Positions 11,814 through 18,586 of a DNA stretch of 21,229 nt are shown one piece after another (position 1 is the stretch's first letter; every line of letters begins with the position of its first letter). The stretch is taken from positions 1 through 21,229 of the IMG/VR virus record IMGVR_UViG_3300042870_001196, one strand, 5' to 3'. Under the pieces are notes generated by a model. The model was not told where the DNA came from, did no database searches, and saw nothing but the letters and a program-made list of their open reading frames with translations. Made by a program: the position numbers and the translations under genes. This DNA comes from a virus.

Positions 11814-12516
11814 CTGCAAGGATATCTATCAGTATGGCACTGTAGATCGTCTCAGTCCAGAAGCTCCGGTGCCTGTATTTGTTCCCACTCGTACAGAAGA
11901 GCGCAATGGCATGGCTGGCAATGTGTTTAATAACTTAGAAGCACTAGGATGTGATGTACACTATCAATTTGGTGAGACCAGCACCAAGACTAGACTTATC
12001 GACGAGCGCAGTAAGCAACAGATTATTCGAATAGACAAAGACGTTGAGTCAACTCCTGTTATGTTTGATACAGACATGCTTGATGCATATGATGCAGTGG
12101 TCATCAGTGACTATGACAAGGGCACAATTAGTTACGAACTAATGGAACAAATTATTGCCACAGTTAAATGTCCAGTATTCATTGATACCAAGAAAACAGA
12201 CCTGGCACGATTGCAAGGCGCTTGGGTCAAGATCAATGAACTTGAATATAGTAAACTCAAAAGTGAGTGCAGCGGACTAATTGTCACTCGCGGAAGCAAA
12301 GGTGCCAGAGTAGTACATCATGACATTGACTGTGCCGCACCTGGTGTAGAAGTTGCAGATGTTACAGGTGCTGGAGATACATTTCTTGCAGCATTTGCAT
12401 ATCAATATGTCAATACAAAAAATTTGCTACAGTCAACTAAATTTGCAATTGATGCCAGTGCGGTCACTGTACAACATATTGGGGTTTATGCGCCAACATT
12501 AGAGGAAATCAAATGA
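11752..12516 (+). CDS. PfkB-family sugar kinase, HldE N-terminal-type
   Basis: Expected to phosphorylate heptose 7-phosphate at C1. The 254-aa protein has LLIGDNCKDIYQYGTVDRLS and SPEAPVPVFVP near the N-terminus, typical of HldE kinases, then IIRIDKD and the catalytic DVTGAGDTFLAAF near the C-terminus. In E. coli, kinase and nucleotidyltransferase are one protein in the order kinase-transferase; here they are separate, reversed and overlap by 62 bases in different frames. A later start would cut the first strand, so ATG at 11752 is kept. It is shorter than the usual kinase domain of about 310 aa. Stop and next start overlap as ATGA. Confidence 0.82.
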   Translation: MTESAIIQQQTQFKILLIGDNCKDIYQYGTVDRLSPEAPVPVFVPTRTEERNGMAGNVFNNLEALGCDVHYQFGETSTKTRLIDERSKQQIIRIDKDVESTPVMFDTDMLDAYDAVVISDYDKGTISYELMEQIIATVKCPVFIDTKKTDLARLQGAWVKINELEYSKLKSECSGLIVTRGSKGARVVHHDIDCAAPGVEVADVTGAGDTFLAAFAYQYVNTKNLLQSTKFAIDASAVTVQHIGVYAPTLEEIK

Positions 12517-12869
12517 GATTAGATGGATTTGTAGAGAAAGGTTGGGGTTCTGAATTGATCTGGGCCACCAATGACAAGTACTGCGGTAAACTATTAAAGT
12601 TTAATACTGGTGCCAAGTTTAGTATGCACTTTCATGCAGAGAAAGATGAGACCTGGTATGTATTAGATGGGCGATTCAAAGTTATTACCATTGACACCAA
12701 AGACGCCCATCAAGACTCTAGTATCTTAACTTCGGGTGATGTGTGGCGCAATCAGCCATTGGAGCCGCATCAAATAGTTTGTTTAGAAGCAGGTACCATT
12801 ATTGAAGTAAGCACAGCAGATTCAGTAGAAGATAATTATAGAGTTATGCCGGGCGATAGTCAATTATGA
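12513..12869 (+). CDS. Cupin-fold protein, sugar-phosphate isomerase-like, 118 aa
   Basis: A small single-domain cupin. Motif 1 reads GAKFSMHFHAEKDETWYVLDG, with the two His and the Glu that bind metal; motif 2 contains PLEPHQI. It most resembles the C-terminal cupin of type II mannose-6-phosphate isomerases. It is coupled by ATGA to both neighbours in the heptose cluster, so a sugar-phosphate is the probable substrate. Exact reaction unknown. Confidence 0.75.
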   Translation: MRLDGFVEKGWGSELIWATNDKYCGKLLKFNTGAKFSMHFHAEKDETWYVLDGRFKVITIDTKDAHQDSSILTSGDVWRNQPLEPHQIVCLEAGTIIEVSTADSVEDNYRVMPGDSQL

Positions 12870-13174
12870 AATACATTGTAGATATTGATGGAACAATTTG
12901 TTCGATTGTTCTTAACAATGATGGCAGTGCAAACTATGATAAAACACAGCCACATAAAGATAGGATTGAAAAAATCAATAAGTTGTTTGATGAAGGACAT
13001 GAAATAACTTATTGGACAGCCAGAGGGTCTGCTTCTGGTGTTGATAGATCAGAATTGACTAAAAAGCAGATGACAGAATGGGGAGCAAAATATCATAAGC
13101 TAATATTTTATAAACCTGTTTATGATATTTGGATCGATGATAAAGCTGTAAATAGCGAAGTATATTTTAAATGA
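12866..13174 (+). CDS. HAD-superfamily phosphatase, capsule/LPS type, 102 aa
   Basis: Motif I is DIDGTI (D6 and D8), motif II is TYWTARG near residue 49, and the C-terminal acidic motif is YDIWIDDKA. It is a compact capless HAD hydrolase like those in capsule and LPS gene clusters. In the ADP-heptose pathway a HAD enzyme (GmhB) removes the C7 phosphate between the kinase and nucleotidyltransferase steps; this could be a functional equivalent but is not a close GmhB. ATGA overlaps on both sides. Confidence 0.75.
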   Translation: MKYIVDIDGTICSIVLNNDGSANYDKTQPHKDRIEKINKLFDEGHEITYWTARGSASGVDRSELTKKQMTEWGAKYHKLIFYKPVYDIWIDDKAVNSEVYFK

Positions 13175-13971
13175 AAATATTACTAACCGGCCACAAAGGT
13201 TTTATTGGTAGTCACATGTTGACAGCATTAGAATCTGCTGGGCACACGGTATCAACTTATGAATGGGGCGAAACAAATTTGCCCAGTGTAATGGAACAGG
13301 ATTGGGTTATTCACATTGGTGCTATCAGCAGTACCACTGAAAGAGACATTGATAAATTAATGCGACAAAATTTTGATTTCAGTCGCCAGTTATATGACGC
13401 TTGCAAAACGTATGGAGTCAATTTCCAATATGCAAGCAGTGCAAGTGTTTACGGATTGACCAGTACATTTAGAGAAGACGCTCCTGTTGATCCACGTACC
13501 CCGTATGCGTTGAGCAAATACTTGTTTGAACGTTATGTGCGTGATCATCCAAGTGGAAGCATTGTACAAGGCTTCCGTTACTTCAATGTGTACGGACCCG
13601 AAGGTGAAGAACACAAGGGCAACCAAGCAAGTCCATTTATGCAATTTAAACGTCAAGCAGAAACACAAGGACACATAGAAGTTTTTGAAGGTAGTGAATA
13701 CTATCTAAGAGACTTTGTTCATGTGTCAAGAGTAGTTGGCACACACTTGAATTTTTTATGTAATACAACCAGTGGTCTATGGAATTTGGGCACTGGACAA
13801 ACCATGAGTTTTATGGATGTGGCAAAAAGTTTTAATGTGCCGATCAGAACCATTCCCATGCCTGACAACTTAAAAGATTCATATCAAAAGTACACCTGTG
13901 CCGATATGAGCAAATTAAATGCCGTTTTAGCCACTGGCAACAGACACCAGTTGACAAGTAACCAAAGTTAG
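13171..13971 (+). CDS. NAD(P)-dependent epimerase, HldD-like (ADP-heptose 6-epimerase)
   Basis: A short-chain extended dehydrogenase of 266 aa. The Rossmann motif GHKGFIG lies at 7-13, ASSASVYG near 88, the catalytic Y112-x3-K116 in PYALSK, and RYFNVYGPEGEEHKGNQASP follows. The FNVYGP..HKG..AS block is a signature of HldD, which makes ADP-L-glycero-D-manno-heptose. It is about 45 residues shorter than E. coli HldD, mainly at the C-terminus. It is the last gene of the five-gene coupled cluster. The promoter for tRNA-Gly begins inside its final codons. Confidence 0.85.
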   Translation: MKILLTGHKGFIGSHMLTALESAGHTVSTYEWGETNLPSVMEQDWVIHIGAISSTTERDIDKLMRQNFDFSRQLYDACKTYGVNFQYASSASVYGLTSTFREDAPVDPRTPYALSKYLFERYVRDHPSGSIVQGFRYFNVYGPEGEEHKGNQASPFMQFKRQAETQGHIEVFEGSEYYLRDFVHVSRVVGTHLNFLCNTTSGLWNLGTGQTMSFMDVAKSFNVPIRTIPMPDNLKDSYQKYTCADMSKLNAVLATGNRHQLTSNQS

Positions 13972-14010
13972 TGTATAATACAATCAAAGCGGATATAACT
14001 CATATTCGCT
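13951..14010 (+). promoter_or_regulatory. Perfect consensus promoter and leader hairpin upstream of tRNA-Gly
   Basis: TTGACA (13951-13956), 17 bases, TATAAT (13974-13979): full consensus, overlapping the end of the epimerase gene. The transcript begins near 13986, directly at a nine-base-pair hairpin (13988-13996 with 14002-14010, loop AACTC), which would protect the 5' end or guide tRNA processing. Confidence 0.85.
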
Positions 14011-14021
14011 CCAGTGTAATT

Positions 14022-14095
14022 GCGGGGTTCGTATAGTGGTAATACCTTAGCCTTCCAAGCTAATGCTGACAGTTCGATTCTGTTACCCCGCTCCA
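14022..14095 (+). tRNA. tRNA-Gly(TCC)
   Basis: Acceptor GCGGGGT/ACCCCGC, D-stem GTAT/ATAC, anticodon stem TTAGC/GCTAA around CTTCCAA, T-loop TTCGATT, T73 and encoded CCA. Confidence 0.95.
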
Positions 14096-14112
14096 TTTTT
14101 TAAAGGATAGAT

Positions 14113-14343
14113 ATGAATCGCTCGAAATTAAGCCGTGGCACCGAAATAGACACAGAACTCTGTGTAAAAAATTCTGGCGGTGACAGATATATGTTGGTTA
14201 TCCTGGCTTCGGCTCGTGCAAGAGAAATTGCTCGTCAGCATCGTGCCAGTGAAAATCCTGCACATATCTATCCTATAGTTAATGCCTTGTTGGAATTTCA
14301 AACAGGCGAAATCAGTCTTGATTCAGCAAGAAAAATTAAGTAA
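14113..14343 (+). CDS. rpoZ: RNA polymerase omega subunit-like protein, 76 aa
   Basis: The central part, GGDRYMLVILASARAREIAR, matches the core of bacterial omega (the NRF-x-LVL-x-A-x-x-RAR helix), and the later PIVNALLEFQTGEI matches the second conserved stretch (P-V-x-AL-x-E-x-x-x-G-x-I). Omega helps fold beta' and assemble RNA polymerase. AAGGAT seven bases upstream supports the ATG at 14113. The gene lies 17 bases after tRNA-Gly and six before tRNA-Pro, within a tRNA operon. A phage copy could modify host polymerase; assignment rests on motif resemblance only. Confidence 0.65.
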   Translation: MNRSKLSRGTEIDTELCVKNSGGDRYMLVILASARAREIARQHRASENPAHIYPIVNALLEFQTGEISLDSARKIK

Positions 14344-14348
14344 GTTTT

Positions 14349-14425
14349 CGGAGTGTAGAACAGCCCGGTAGTTCGCATCGTTTGGGACGATGAGGTCCAA
14401 GGTTCGAATCCTTGTACTCCGACCA
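14349..14425 (+). tRNA. tRNA-Pro(TGG)
   Basis: Acceptor CGGAGTG/TACTCCG, D-stem GAAC/GTTC, anticodon stem CATCG/CGATG around TTTGGGA, T-stem CAAGG/CCTTG with TTCGAAT, encoded CCA. Confidence 0.95.
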
Positions 14426-14433
14426 TGATATTC

Positions 14434-14508
14434 GGGGGATTAGTGATAATGGGAGCACATGTGCTTTGCAAGCATGTAGTGGGAGTTCGATCCTCCCATC
14501 CTCCACCA
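14434..14508 (+). tRNA. tRNA-Ala(TGC)
   Basis: Acceptor GGGGGAT/ATCCTCC with the Ala-type G3-U70 pair, anticodon loop TTTGCAA, T-loop TTCGATC, A73 and encoded CCA. Confidence 0.95.
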
Positions 14509-14513
14509 ATACC

Positions 14514-14603
14514 GGAAGACGGGCAGGACGGTAATGCAGCGGATTGCTAATCCGTAGACCGTAGTAATACGGTCACAGGGTTCGACTCCCTGGTCTTCCA
14601 CCA
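14514..14603 (+). tRNA. tRNA-Ser(GCT)
   Basis: Acceptor GGAAGAC/GTCTTCC, anticodon stem GCGGA/TCCGT around TTGCTAA, and a long variable arm GACCGT/ACGGTC as expected for a class II Ser tRNA. T-loop TTCGACT, encoded CCA. Confidence 0.95.
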
Positions 14604-14608
14604 AACAG

Positions 14609-14682
14609 GCCCTTTTAGTATAATGGTAATACAGTTGATTTGTAATCATCTGCTGGCAGTTCGATTCTGTCAAGGGGCACCA
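14609..14682 (+). tRNA. tRNA-Thr(TGT)
   Basis: Acceptor GCCCTTT/AAGGGGC, D-stem GTAT/ATAC, anticodon loop TTTGTAA, T-stem GGCAG/CTGTC with TTCGATT, encoded CCA. Confidence 0.93.
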
Positions 14683-14688
14683 AACATA

Positions 14689-14773
14689 GCGAGTGTGGCG
14701 TAATGGTAGCCGCATCAGACTTAAAATCTGAGGTCGTAATGGCGTGCCGGTTCGAGTCCGGCCACTCGTACCA
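14689..14773 (+). tRNA. tRNA-Leu(TAA)
   Basis: Acceptor GCGAGTG/CACTCGT, anticodon stem TCAGA/TCTGA around CTTAAAA, long class II variable arm, T-stem GCCGG/CCGGC with TTCGAGT, A73 and encoded CCA. Confidence 0.95.
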
Positions 14774-14793
14774 AACATAGCAAAAGTGTCATA

Positions 14794-15264
14794 ATGAGAA
14801 AATTTAACATTAAAGAAATCAAAAACTTTATAAACTCCCAATCTCCAGACACCCGCATTTATATTGGAGTAGATTCAGAAAGAATCAAAGTTGGTCAAGT
14901 GTGGTACGCTGACTATACTGCCGCTATTGTGGTTCATATTGGCGGCAACAATGGATGCAAACTGTTTGGGGAAGTCACAAGAGAGCGTGACTACGACCAA
15001 AAAGCCAACCGGCCAAATACTCGATTAATGACCGAAGTTTACAAAGTTAGTGAGTTGTATTTGAAACTAGCAGATGTTTTAGAAGATAGATTGGTCGAGG
15101 TTCATTTAGATATCAATCCCAAAGACGAGCATGCCAGCAGCAATGTGGTCAGTCAGGCCATTGGTTATATCCGTGGTACTTGTAATGTGGTACCATTGGT
15201 CAAACCAGAAGCTTTTGCAGCCACTTATGCAGCTGATCGTTTTAGAGGATTAAAAATAGCATAA
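14794..15264 (+). CDS. RNase H-like protein, YkuK/DUF458 family, 156 aa
   Basis: The layout matches the DUF458 (YkuK) group of RNase H-fold proteins: YIGVDSERIK near residue 22 with the first catalytic Asp, GEVTRERDYD, VEVHLDINPKDEHASSN near residue 105 and a C-terminal AFAATYAADRF with the last acidic residue. A nuclease acting on RNA or structured nucleic acid is plausible; biochemistry of the family is poorly known. It begins 20 bases after tRNA-Leu with no clear promoter, so it is probably cotranscribed with the tRNAs, which hints at a role in RNA maturation or turnover. Confidence 0.75.
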   Translation: MRKFNIKEIKNFINSQSPDTRIYIGVDSERIKVGQVWYADYTAAIVVHIGGNNGCKLFGEVTRERDYDQKANRPNTRLMTEVYKVSELYLKLADVLEDRLVEVHLDINPKDEHASSNVVSQAIGYIRGTCNVVPLVKPEAFAATYAADRFRGLKIA

Positions 15265-15290
15265 CGCCCGGGCGACAGAATTGGTATGCC
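15265..15290 (+). pseudogene. Truncated tRNA-Leu 5' remnant
   Basis: From 15266 the sequence reads GCCCGGGCGACAGAATTGGT, very close to the acceptor strand and D-arm start of bacterial tRNA-Leu (GAATTGGTA is typical). It breaks off at about 15290 and runs into a promoter; no anticodon, T-arm or CCA follows. The first ten bases also form a perfect palindrome (CGCCCGGGCG). Confidence 0.55.
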
Positions 15291-15292
15291 AT

Positions 15293-15321
15293 TTGACATA
15301 TATATAATTTGATAGTATAAT
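15293..15321 (+). promoter_or_regulatory. Perfect consensus promoter giving a leaderless transcript
   Basis: TTGACA (15293-15298), 17 bases, TATAAT (15316-15321). The ATG of the next gene is six bases beyond the -10 box, at or next to the expected transcription start. Confidence 0.85.
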
Positions 15322-15327
15322 ATAAGC

Positions 15328-15534
15328 ATGAATATATCAAGAGCAGAGCAAAGTGTTATAAAACACAATCTAGAACAGTATAGAGTAGATCAGGCTCGTA
15401 TGGACAAACAACGAACTGAGGACTATGCCAAAAAGATCGAAGAACGCAGGCTTGATCAAATTATTGCAGATCGAGTAAGAAGAAATCTTCGATTGGATTT
15501 AGACAAGGGCAGGAATATAGATATTGAATGTTAA
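15328..15534 (+). CDS. Small charged coiled-coil protein, 68 aa
   Basis: Begins MNISRAEQSVIKHNLEQYR and is rich in Arg, Lys, Glu, Gln and Asp with regular hydrophobic spacing, so one long helix or coiled coil is expected. No enzymatic motif. There is no ribosome site; the consensus promoter ends six bases before the ATG, implying leaderless translation. The next gene follows after 12 bases with a strong AAGGAGG site. Function unknown. Confidence 0.65.
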   Translation: MNISRAEQSVIKHNLEQYRVDQARMDKQRTEDYAKKIEERRLDQIIADRVRRNLRLDLDKGRNIDIEC

Positions 15535-15546
15535 AAGGAGGCAATT

Positions 15547-16098
15547 ATGCCAGCAGTATTTTTAGTTAGTGATACACATTTTGGACATGCTGGCGTATGT
15601 CACTTCACACGTAACGATGGAGTTACAAAACTTCGCCCGTGGGACAATGCAGACGAAATGGATGAAGAAATGGTTCGTCGTTGGAATGATCGAGTTCGTC
15701 CCAATGACAAAGTGTATCACCTGGGTGATGTTGTTATCAATCGCAAAGCCTTGGGCATCATGCGTAGATTAAATGGCGACAAAGTGTTGATCCGTGGTAA
15801 TCACGATATCTTTCGAGATGTTGAGTATCGCGAGCACTTTCGTGAGTTGCGAGCATACCATGTGATGAACGGCATGATCTTGAGTCATATACCTATACAT
15901 GAAGAAAGTCTTGGCCGTTTTGGTGTTAATATTCATGGTCACTTGCATGCCAATCGAGTCATGAAGGACGGAGTTATTGATCCACGTTATCATTGTGTTT
16001 GCGTTGAACAAACAGATTACACACCTATCTTGTTTGAAGATGTGATCAAACGTATTGAAGCAGAAGGTGGTAGTGTGGGTTTTAAAATAATGTCATGA
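15547..16098 (+). CDS. Calcineurin-like metallophosphoesterase, 183 aa
   Basis: Two-metal phosphoesterase fold with every motif in order: SDTHFGH near residue 7 (D and H ligands), HLGDVV near 59, RGNHD near 82 (catalytic His), LSHIPIH near 114 and HGHLH near 129. The RPWDNADEMDE and RWNDRVRPNDK blocks are typical of the phage and bacterial subgroup often annotated as phosphoesterase, whose substrates (cyclic nucleotides, phosphodiesters or phosphoproteins) vary. The AAGGAGG ribosome site six bases upstream is the strongest in the window. The stop overlaps the next start as ATGA. Confidence 0.9.
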   Translation: MPAVFLVSDTHFGHAGVCHFTRNDGVTKLRPWDNADEMDEEMVRRWNDRVRPNDKVYHLGDVVINRKALGIMRRLNGDKVLIRGNHDIFRDVEYREHFRELRAYHVMNGMILSHIPIHEESLGRFGVNIHGHLHANRVMKDGVIDPRYHCVCVEQTDYTPILFEDVIKRIEAEGGSVGFKIMS

Positions 16099-16835
16099 AT
16101 GCATCCAAAAAAAAATATGTTGTTTGGTACAACAGTGGCGCCGGCGGTTTTTTTGTGTCATGGCTAATTCAAGTTTGTCTTTTTCCAAATGATTTATCAT
16201 TGTCTCTTAAAGTTTTTCCATTAAAAATTAAAAATAATAGTAAGCAATGGAGAAAATACGAAAAAACCCCAAATAATGTAAATGTATTATGTAATTCTTT
16301 TTATCCAATATCATATTACAAAGTTGATTCTGATTTACTCACACAACAAACTTTAGATTCTGTAAGACACAACGGAGATTCAATATATGACTTATTTCAT
16401 TGTAGAATAAAATTGTTTTTAGTAAATTATGTTTATCAATCTGGACATGTTAGCACAACCGATTTTAATTGGATTAACAAAAACAAAGATAAATTTGATC
16501 TATACAATCAAGAACTAGTAAAAAACGCCACAGATATTTTATTTGATCTTAAAAAAAATATTTTTGTATGTGCTCCAGAAAAATATATTGAGTTAGCTGC
16601 GCATTCTAAAAAACTCAGATACTATGAATCTAATCTCAATGAAATTTTGTACAGAAATAAAGATTTAAAAATTTTTAACATTGATTCAATTTGGAAAAAT
16701 TATTACATTGAAGAACTTGAAAAAATACTAGAAACAACATTGGATACTACTCAAATATACGCAGTCAAAACTCTGGTAGATAGATATATGGATATTATGC
16801 CACTTAATATGAAACAATATTGTTATGCAGATTAA
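16095..16835 (+). CDS. Uncharacterised AT-rich phage protein with N-terminal glycine loop, 246 aa
   Basis: Opens with VVWYNSGAGGFFVSWLIQVC: a beta strand, a Gly-rich turn and a hydrophobic helix, which recalls the phosphosulfate-binding loop of sulfotransferase-like P-loop proteins, but without the usual R-S/T-G-T. The rest is Lys/Asn/Ile-rich, ending in a helical ALKTLVDRYMDI-like segment around the last 25 residues. Sulfotransferase-like is a weak suggestion. Base composition is clearly more AT-rich than the upstream phosphoesterase, with which it is coupled by ATGA. Confidence 0.55.
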   Translation: MNASKKKYVVWYNSGAGGFFVSWLIQVCLFPNDLSLSLKVFPLKIKNNSKQWRKYEKTPNNVNVLCNSFYPISYYKVDSDLLTQQTLDSVRHNGDSIYDLFHCRIKLFLVNYVYQSGHVSTTDFNWINKNKDKFDLYNQELVKNATDILFDLKKNIFVCAPEKYIELAAHSKKLRYYESNLNEILYRNKDLKIFNIDSIWKNYYIEELEKILETTLDTTQIYAVKTLVDRYMDIMPLNMKQYCYAD

Positions 16836-17379
16836 ATTGGGATTTACAGTTAATTCACAGTGTGAACAAAAACCCATAATTGCTGTCAGTGTAGATAATA
16901 CGGTAGTAATTGACTCGTTATTATTGGCAAATTGCGGTAAAGTTGATGATGTTAATGCGTCAATGCAAATATTAAATTTCAACGTGGATATCAATGACGC
17001 CATACCAGGTACTCATTTTATTAGAATCCTGGGTCTTAATTTATTTGATGAATATAAAACCAATGGTGATTTTGGAATACAAGTCAGATATGTAGAAATC
17101 AATGGTATAAATCTTGAATATTTTTTTAAACAATTTGTAGCATATAATCCTATACAGGATCAAGGATATGTTGATAATTATCTAAGTCCTCAAAATAAAC
17201 TGCATGAATTAGAAGTTATCAACAATCAACTCACGCATGTAACACACGGTGATTATGCCAACTATATCAATTTAAAAAATGGGTGGATTGATATAAAATT
17301 TCAAACTCCGTTGTATAATTGGATAATAGATAATAATTTTGGTGCAGTAGCTAGATCTCTAATATTAGATTTTGATTAA
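16825..17379 (+). CDS. Uncharacterised beta-rich AT-rich protein, 184 aa
   Basis: Overlaps the preceding gene by 11 bases. The N-terminal half (IIAVSVDNTVVIDSLLLANC, later THFIRILGLNLFDEYKTNGD) has alternating hydrophobic strands, as in a beta-sandwich or carbohydrate-binding module; the C-terminal half contains GWIDIKFQTPLYNWIIDN. The pattern (binding of a ligand, FIRI-x-G-x-N, then local features) recalls phage-encoded carbohydrate-binding-like proteins, but I cannot name a family. No signal peptide. Same AT-rich composition as its upstream partner, so the pair probably moved together. Confidence 0.55.
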   Translation: MQIKLGFTVNSQCEQKPIIAVSVDNTVVIDSLLLANCGKVDDVNASMQILNFNVDINDAIPGTHFIRILGLNLFDEYKTNGDFGIQVRYVEINGINLEYFFKQFVAYNPIQDQGYVDNYLSPQNKLHELEVINNQLTHVTHGDYANYINLKNGWIDIKFQTPLYNWIIDNNFGAVARSLILDFD

Positions 17380-17425
17380 AAATGTTGCTGAAAAACAACA
17401 CTAATTTATGAGCTATAATACCAGA

Positions 17426-17478
17426 TTGACCGATAATTCTTGTTTTGCTATAATTAGAGCATAGTAAGAAACAAGGAG
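17426..17478 (+). promoter_or_regulatory. Promoter-leader module, copy 1
   Basis: TTGACC (17426-17431), 17 bases, TATAAT (17449-17454), then a short leader ending ACAAGGAG. Positions 17443-17478 are identical to 18600-18635. Confidence 0.85.
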
Positions 17479-17487
17479 AAAACAACT

Positions 17488-17775
17488 ATGCGTTATGACC
17501 CACTTACAAATAGAGGGGTAACGGAAATGCTGGTAGGACCGCATGACCGTGTGGCCAACACCAGCCGTCGCAAGGCACCACTGCCCGGAAGAGAGTTACA
17601 GTTTGACCCCAAAGACGAAATTGGTTGTTTTGTCTGCGGAGAATTTCGTAGCTATAATTTTGAATTTGACAGCAACTATTGTGACCATTGCAACACTTGG
17701 TTGGAAGGTACATGCAATGACGCCCGGTGCCCGTTCTGCCCCCAGCGTCCCAAGTATCCAAAATATATTGATTGA
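17488..17775 (+). CDS. Small zinc-ribbon-like protein, 95 aa
   Basis: Seven Cys residues lie in paired motifs: C47-x2-C50, C65-x2-C68, C76 and C81-x2-C84, enough for one or two structural zinc sites. The N-terminal half is polar without recognised domain. Such treble-clef or ribbon proteins in phages often bind nucleic acid or host proteins, but no specific role can be given. An ACAAGGAG site sits nine bases upstream. Its TGA stop is embedded in the -35 box of the next promoter. Confidence 0.75.
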   Translation: MRYDPLTNRGVTEMLVGPHDRVANTSRRKAPLPGRELQFDPKDEIGCFVCGEFRSYNFEFDSNYCDHCNTWLEGTCNDARCPFCPQRPKYPKYID

Positions 17776-17800
17776 CCGATAATTCCTTTTAATGTATAAT
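17772..17800 (+). promoter_or_regulatory. Promoter overlapping a stop codon
   Basis: TTGACC (17772-17777) contains the TGA stop of the zinc-ribbon gene (17773-17775); 17 bases; TATAAT (17795-17800). The leader ends with ACAAGGAG before the ATG at 17828. Confidence 0.85.
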
Positions 17801-17827
17801 ATCCACATACCCAACAAGGAGAAGATA

Positions 17828-18115
17828 ATGACACATTACGGTCATCCAGCATCATATCACAACTTAACACACGAAATCCTTATTGACATGGAACAACGAG
17901 TACAGGTTCACAAATGGTGTCAAAAACAGTTTGGCCGGGCCTGGGAGCCATTTAAAAATCCCGAAGGCCGCTGGACCATGATCTGGGGTGGCCATGACGA
18001 AGACACTCAAACTCTGATCAATGATAAACTCACCAAATCTAAAAAGTATAAAGTTTGCTTTGCAGATGAACAAGATTTGTCCATGTTCGAGACATCCCTA
18101 GCGGTTGACCAATAA
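17828..18115 (+). CDS. Small phage protein with C-terminal aromatic/acidic motif, 95 aa
   Basis: ATG at 17828 is chosen because AAGGAG lies seven bases upstream; a longer frame from 17792 would start over the -10 box. The middle has WCQKQFGRAWEPFKNPEGRW and the end YKVCFADEQDLSMFE. The latter resembles the last segment of the paralogues at 20050-21229 (hydrophobic-x-F-x-x-x-x-D-x-x-x-F). Probably one fold of small phage accessory protein; function unknown. The next promoter's -35 box lies in its last codons. Confidence 0.7.
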   Translation: MTHYGHPASYHNLTHEILIDMEQRVQVHKWCQKQFGRAWEPFKNPEGRWTMIWGGHDEDTQTLINDKLTKSKKYKVCFADEQDLSMFETSLAVDQ

Positions 18116-18133
18116 ATCCCAATTTGTTATAAT
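18105..18133 (+). promoter_or_regulatory. Promoter within the 3' end of the upstream gene
   Basis: TTGACC (18105-18110), 17 bases, TATAAT (18128-18133). The upstream TAA stop (18113-18115) lies in the spacer. The leader carries ACAAGGAG before the ATG at 18164. Confidence 0.85.
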
Positions 18134-18163
18134 AGAAGTATAGCAAGGAACAAGGAGAGGCCA

Positions 18164-18586
18164 ATGAAACACACTATTGTATTAGACAATGGGTCATACC
18201 TGCAGGTCAATGATCTAGGCTGGTGTGAGCGTAAGACGCCGCGGCAGTACAAAAACCTGGCAGAAGCCCAACATCATTTACAATGGGGTATTGCCATGTG
18301 TCACACCAATGTTAAACTTAGAACAGACTACATTGCAACCTACCATCGAGACAAAACTAGATTTGAAAAGGCTGTTGCCAAAGAACAGTCACAGATCAAA
18401 GAGCTAGAGACACAACCTTATAACAAGGTAGCAGATCAGATCAAGAAAGCTCACTTTAACATTGATCAACTCACTGTCAAGTTTTATCCTGAAAGCCGTC
18501 TCAAGGATTTCAAACGTGATACCAAATTCCTTGCAAGTGCCAAAAAAGTACTTGCCAACAACCCTAAGATTATTCCTTTAGGTTGA
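18164..18586 (+). CDS. Small coiled-coil-containing protein, 140 aa
   Basis: AAGGAG six bases upstream supports the ATG. The N-terminal 50 residues are globular (TIVLDNGSYLQVNDLGWCER); residues about 60-100 are Lys/Glu/Gln-rich and probably helical or coiled coil (KAVAKEQSQIKELE). The tail is basic. No known domain. The TGA stop at 18584-18586 is inside the -35 box of the following promoter. Confidence 0.65.
   Translation: MKHTIVLDNGSYLQVNDLGWCERKTPRQYKNLAEAQHHLQWGIAMCHTNVKLRTDYIATYHRDKTRFEKAVAKEQSQIKELETQPYNKVADQIKKAHFNIDQLTVKFYPESRLKDFKRDTKFLASAKKVLANNPKIIPLG

Noticed and set aside
14440-14841. Minus-strand 133-codon open frame across five tRNA genes
   Set aside because: It is antisense to clear tRNA cloverleaves and its protein is just tRNA sequence read backwards.
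17414-17419. Additional TATAAT before the zinc-ribbon gene
   Set aside because: No -35 hexamer at a suitable distance; the consensus promoter at 17426-17454 accounts for expression.
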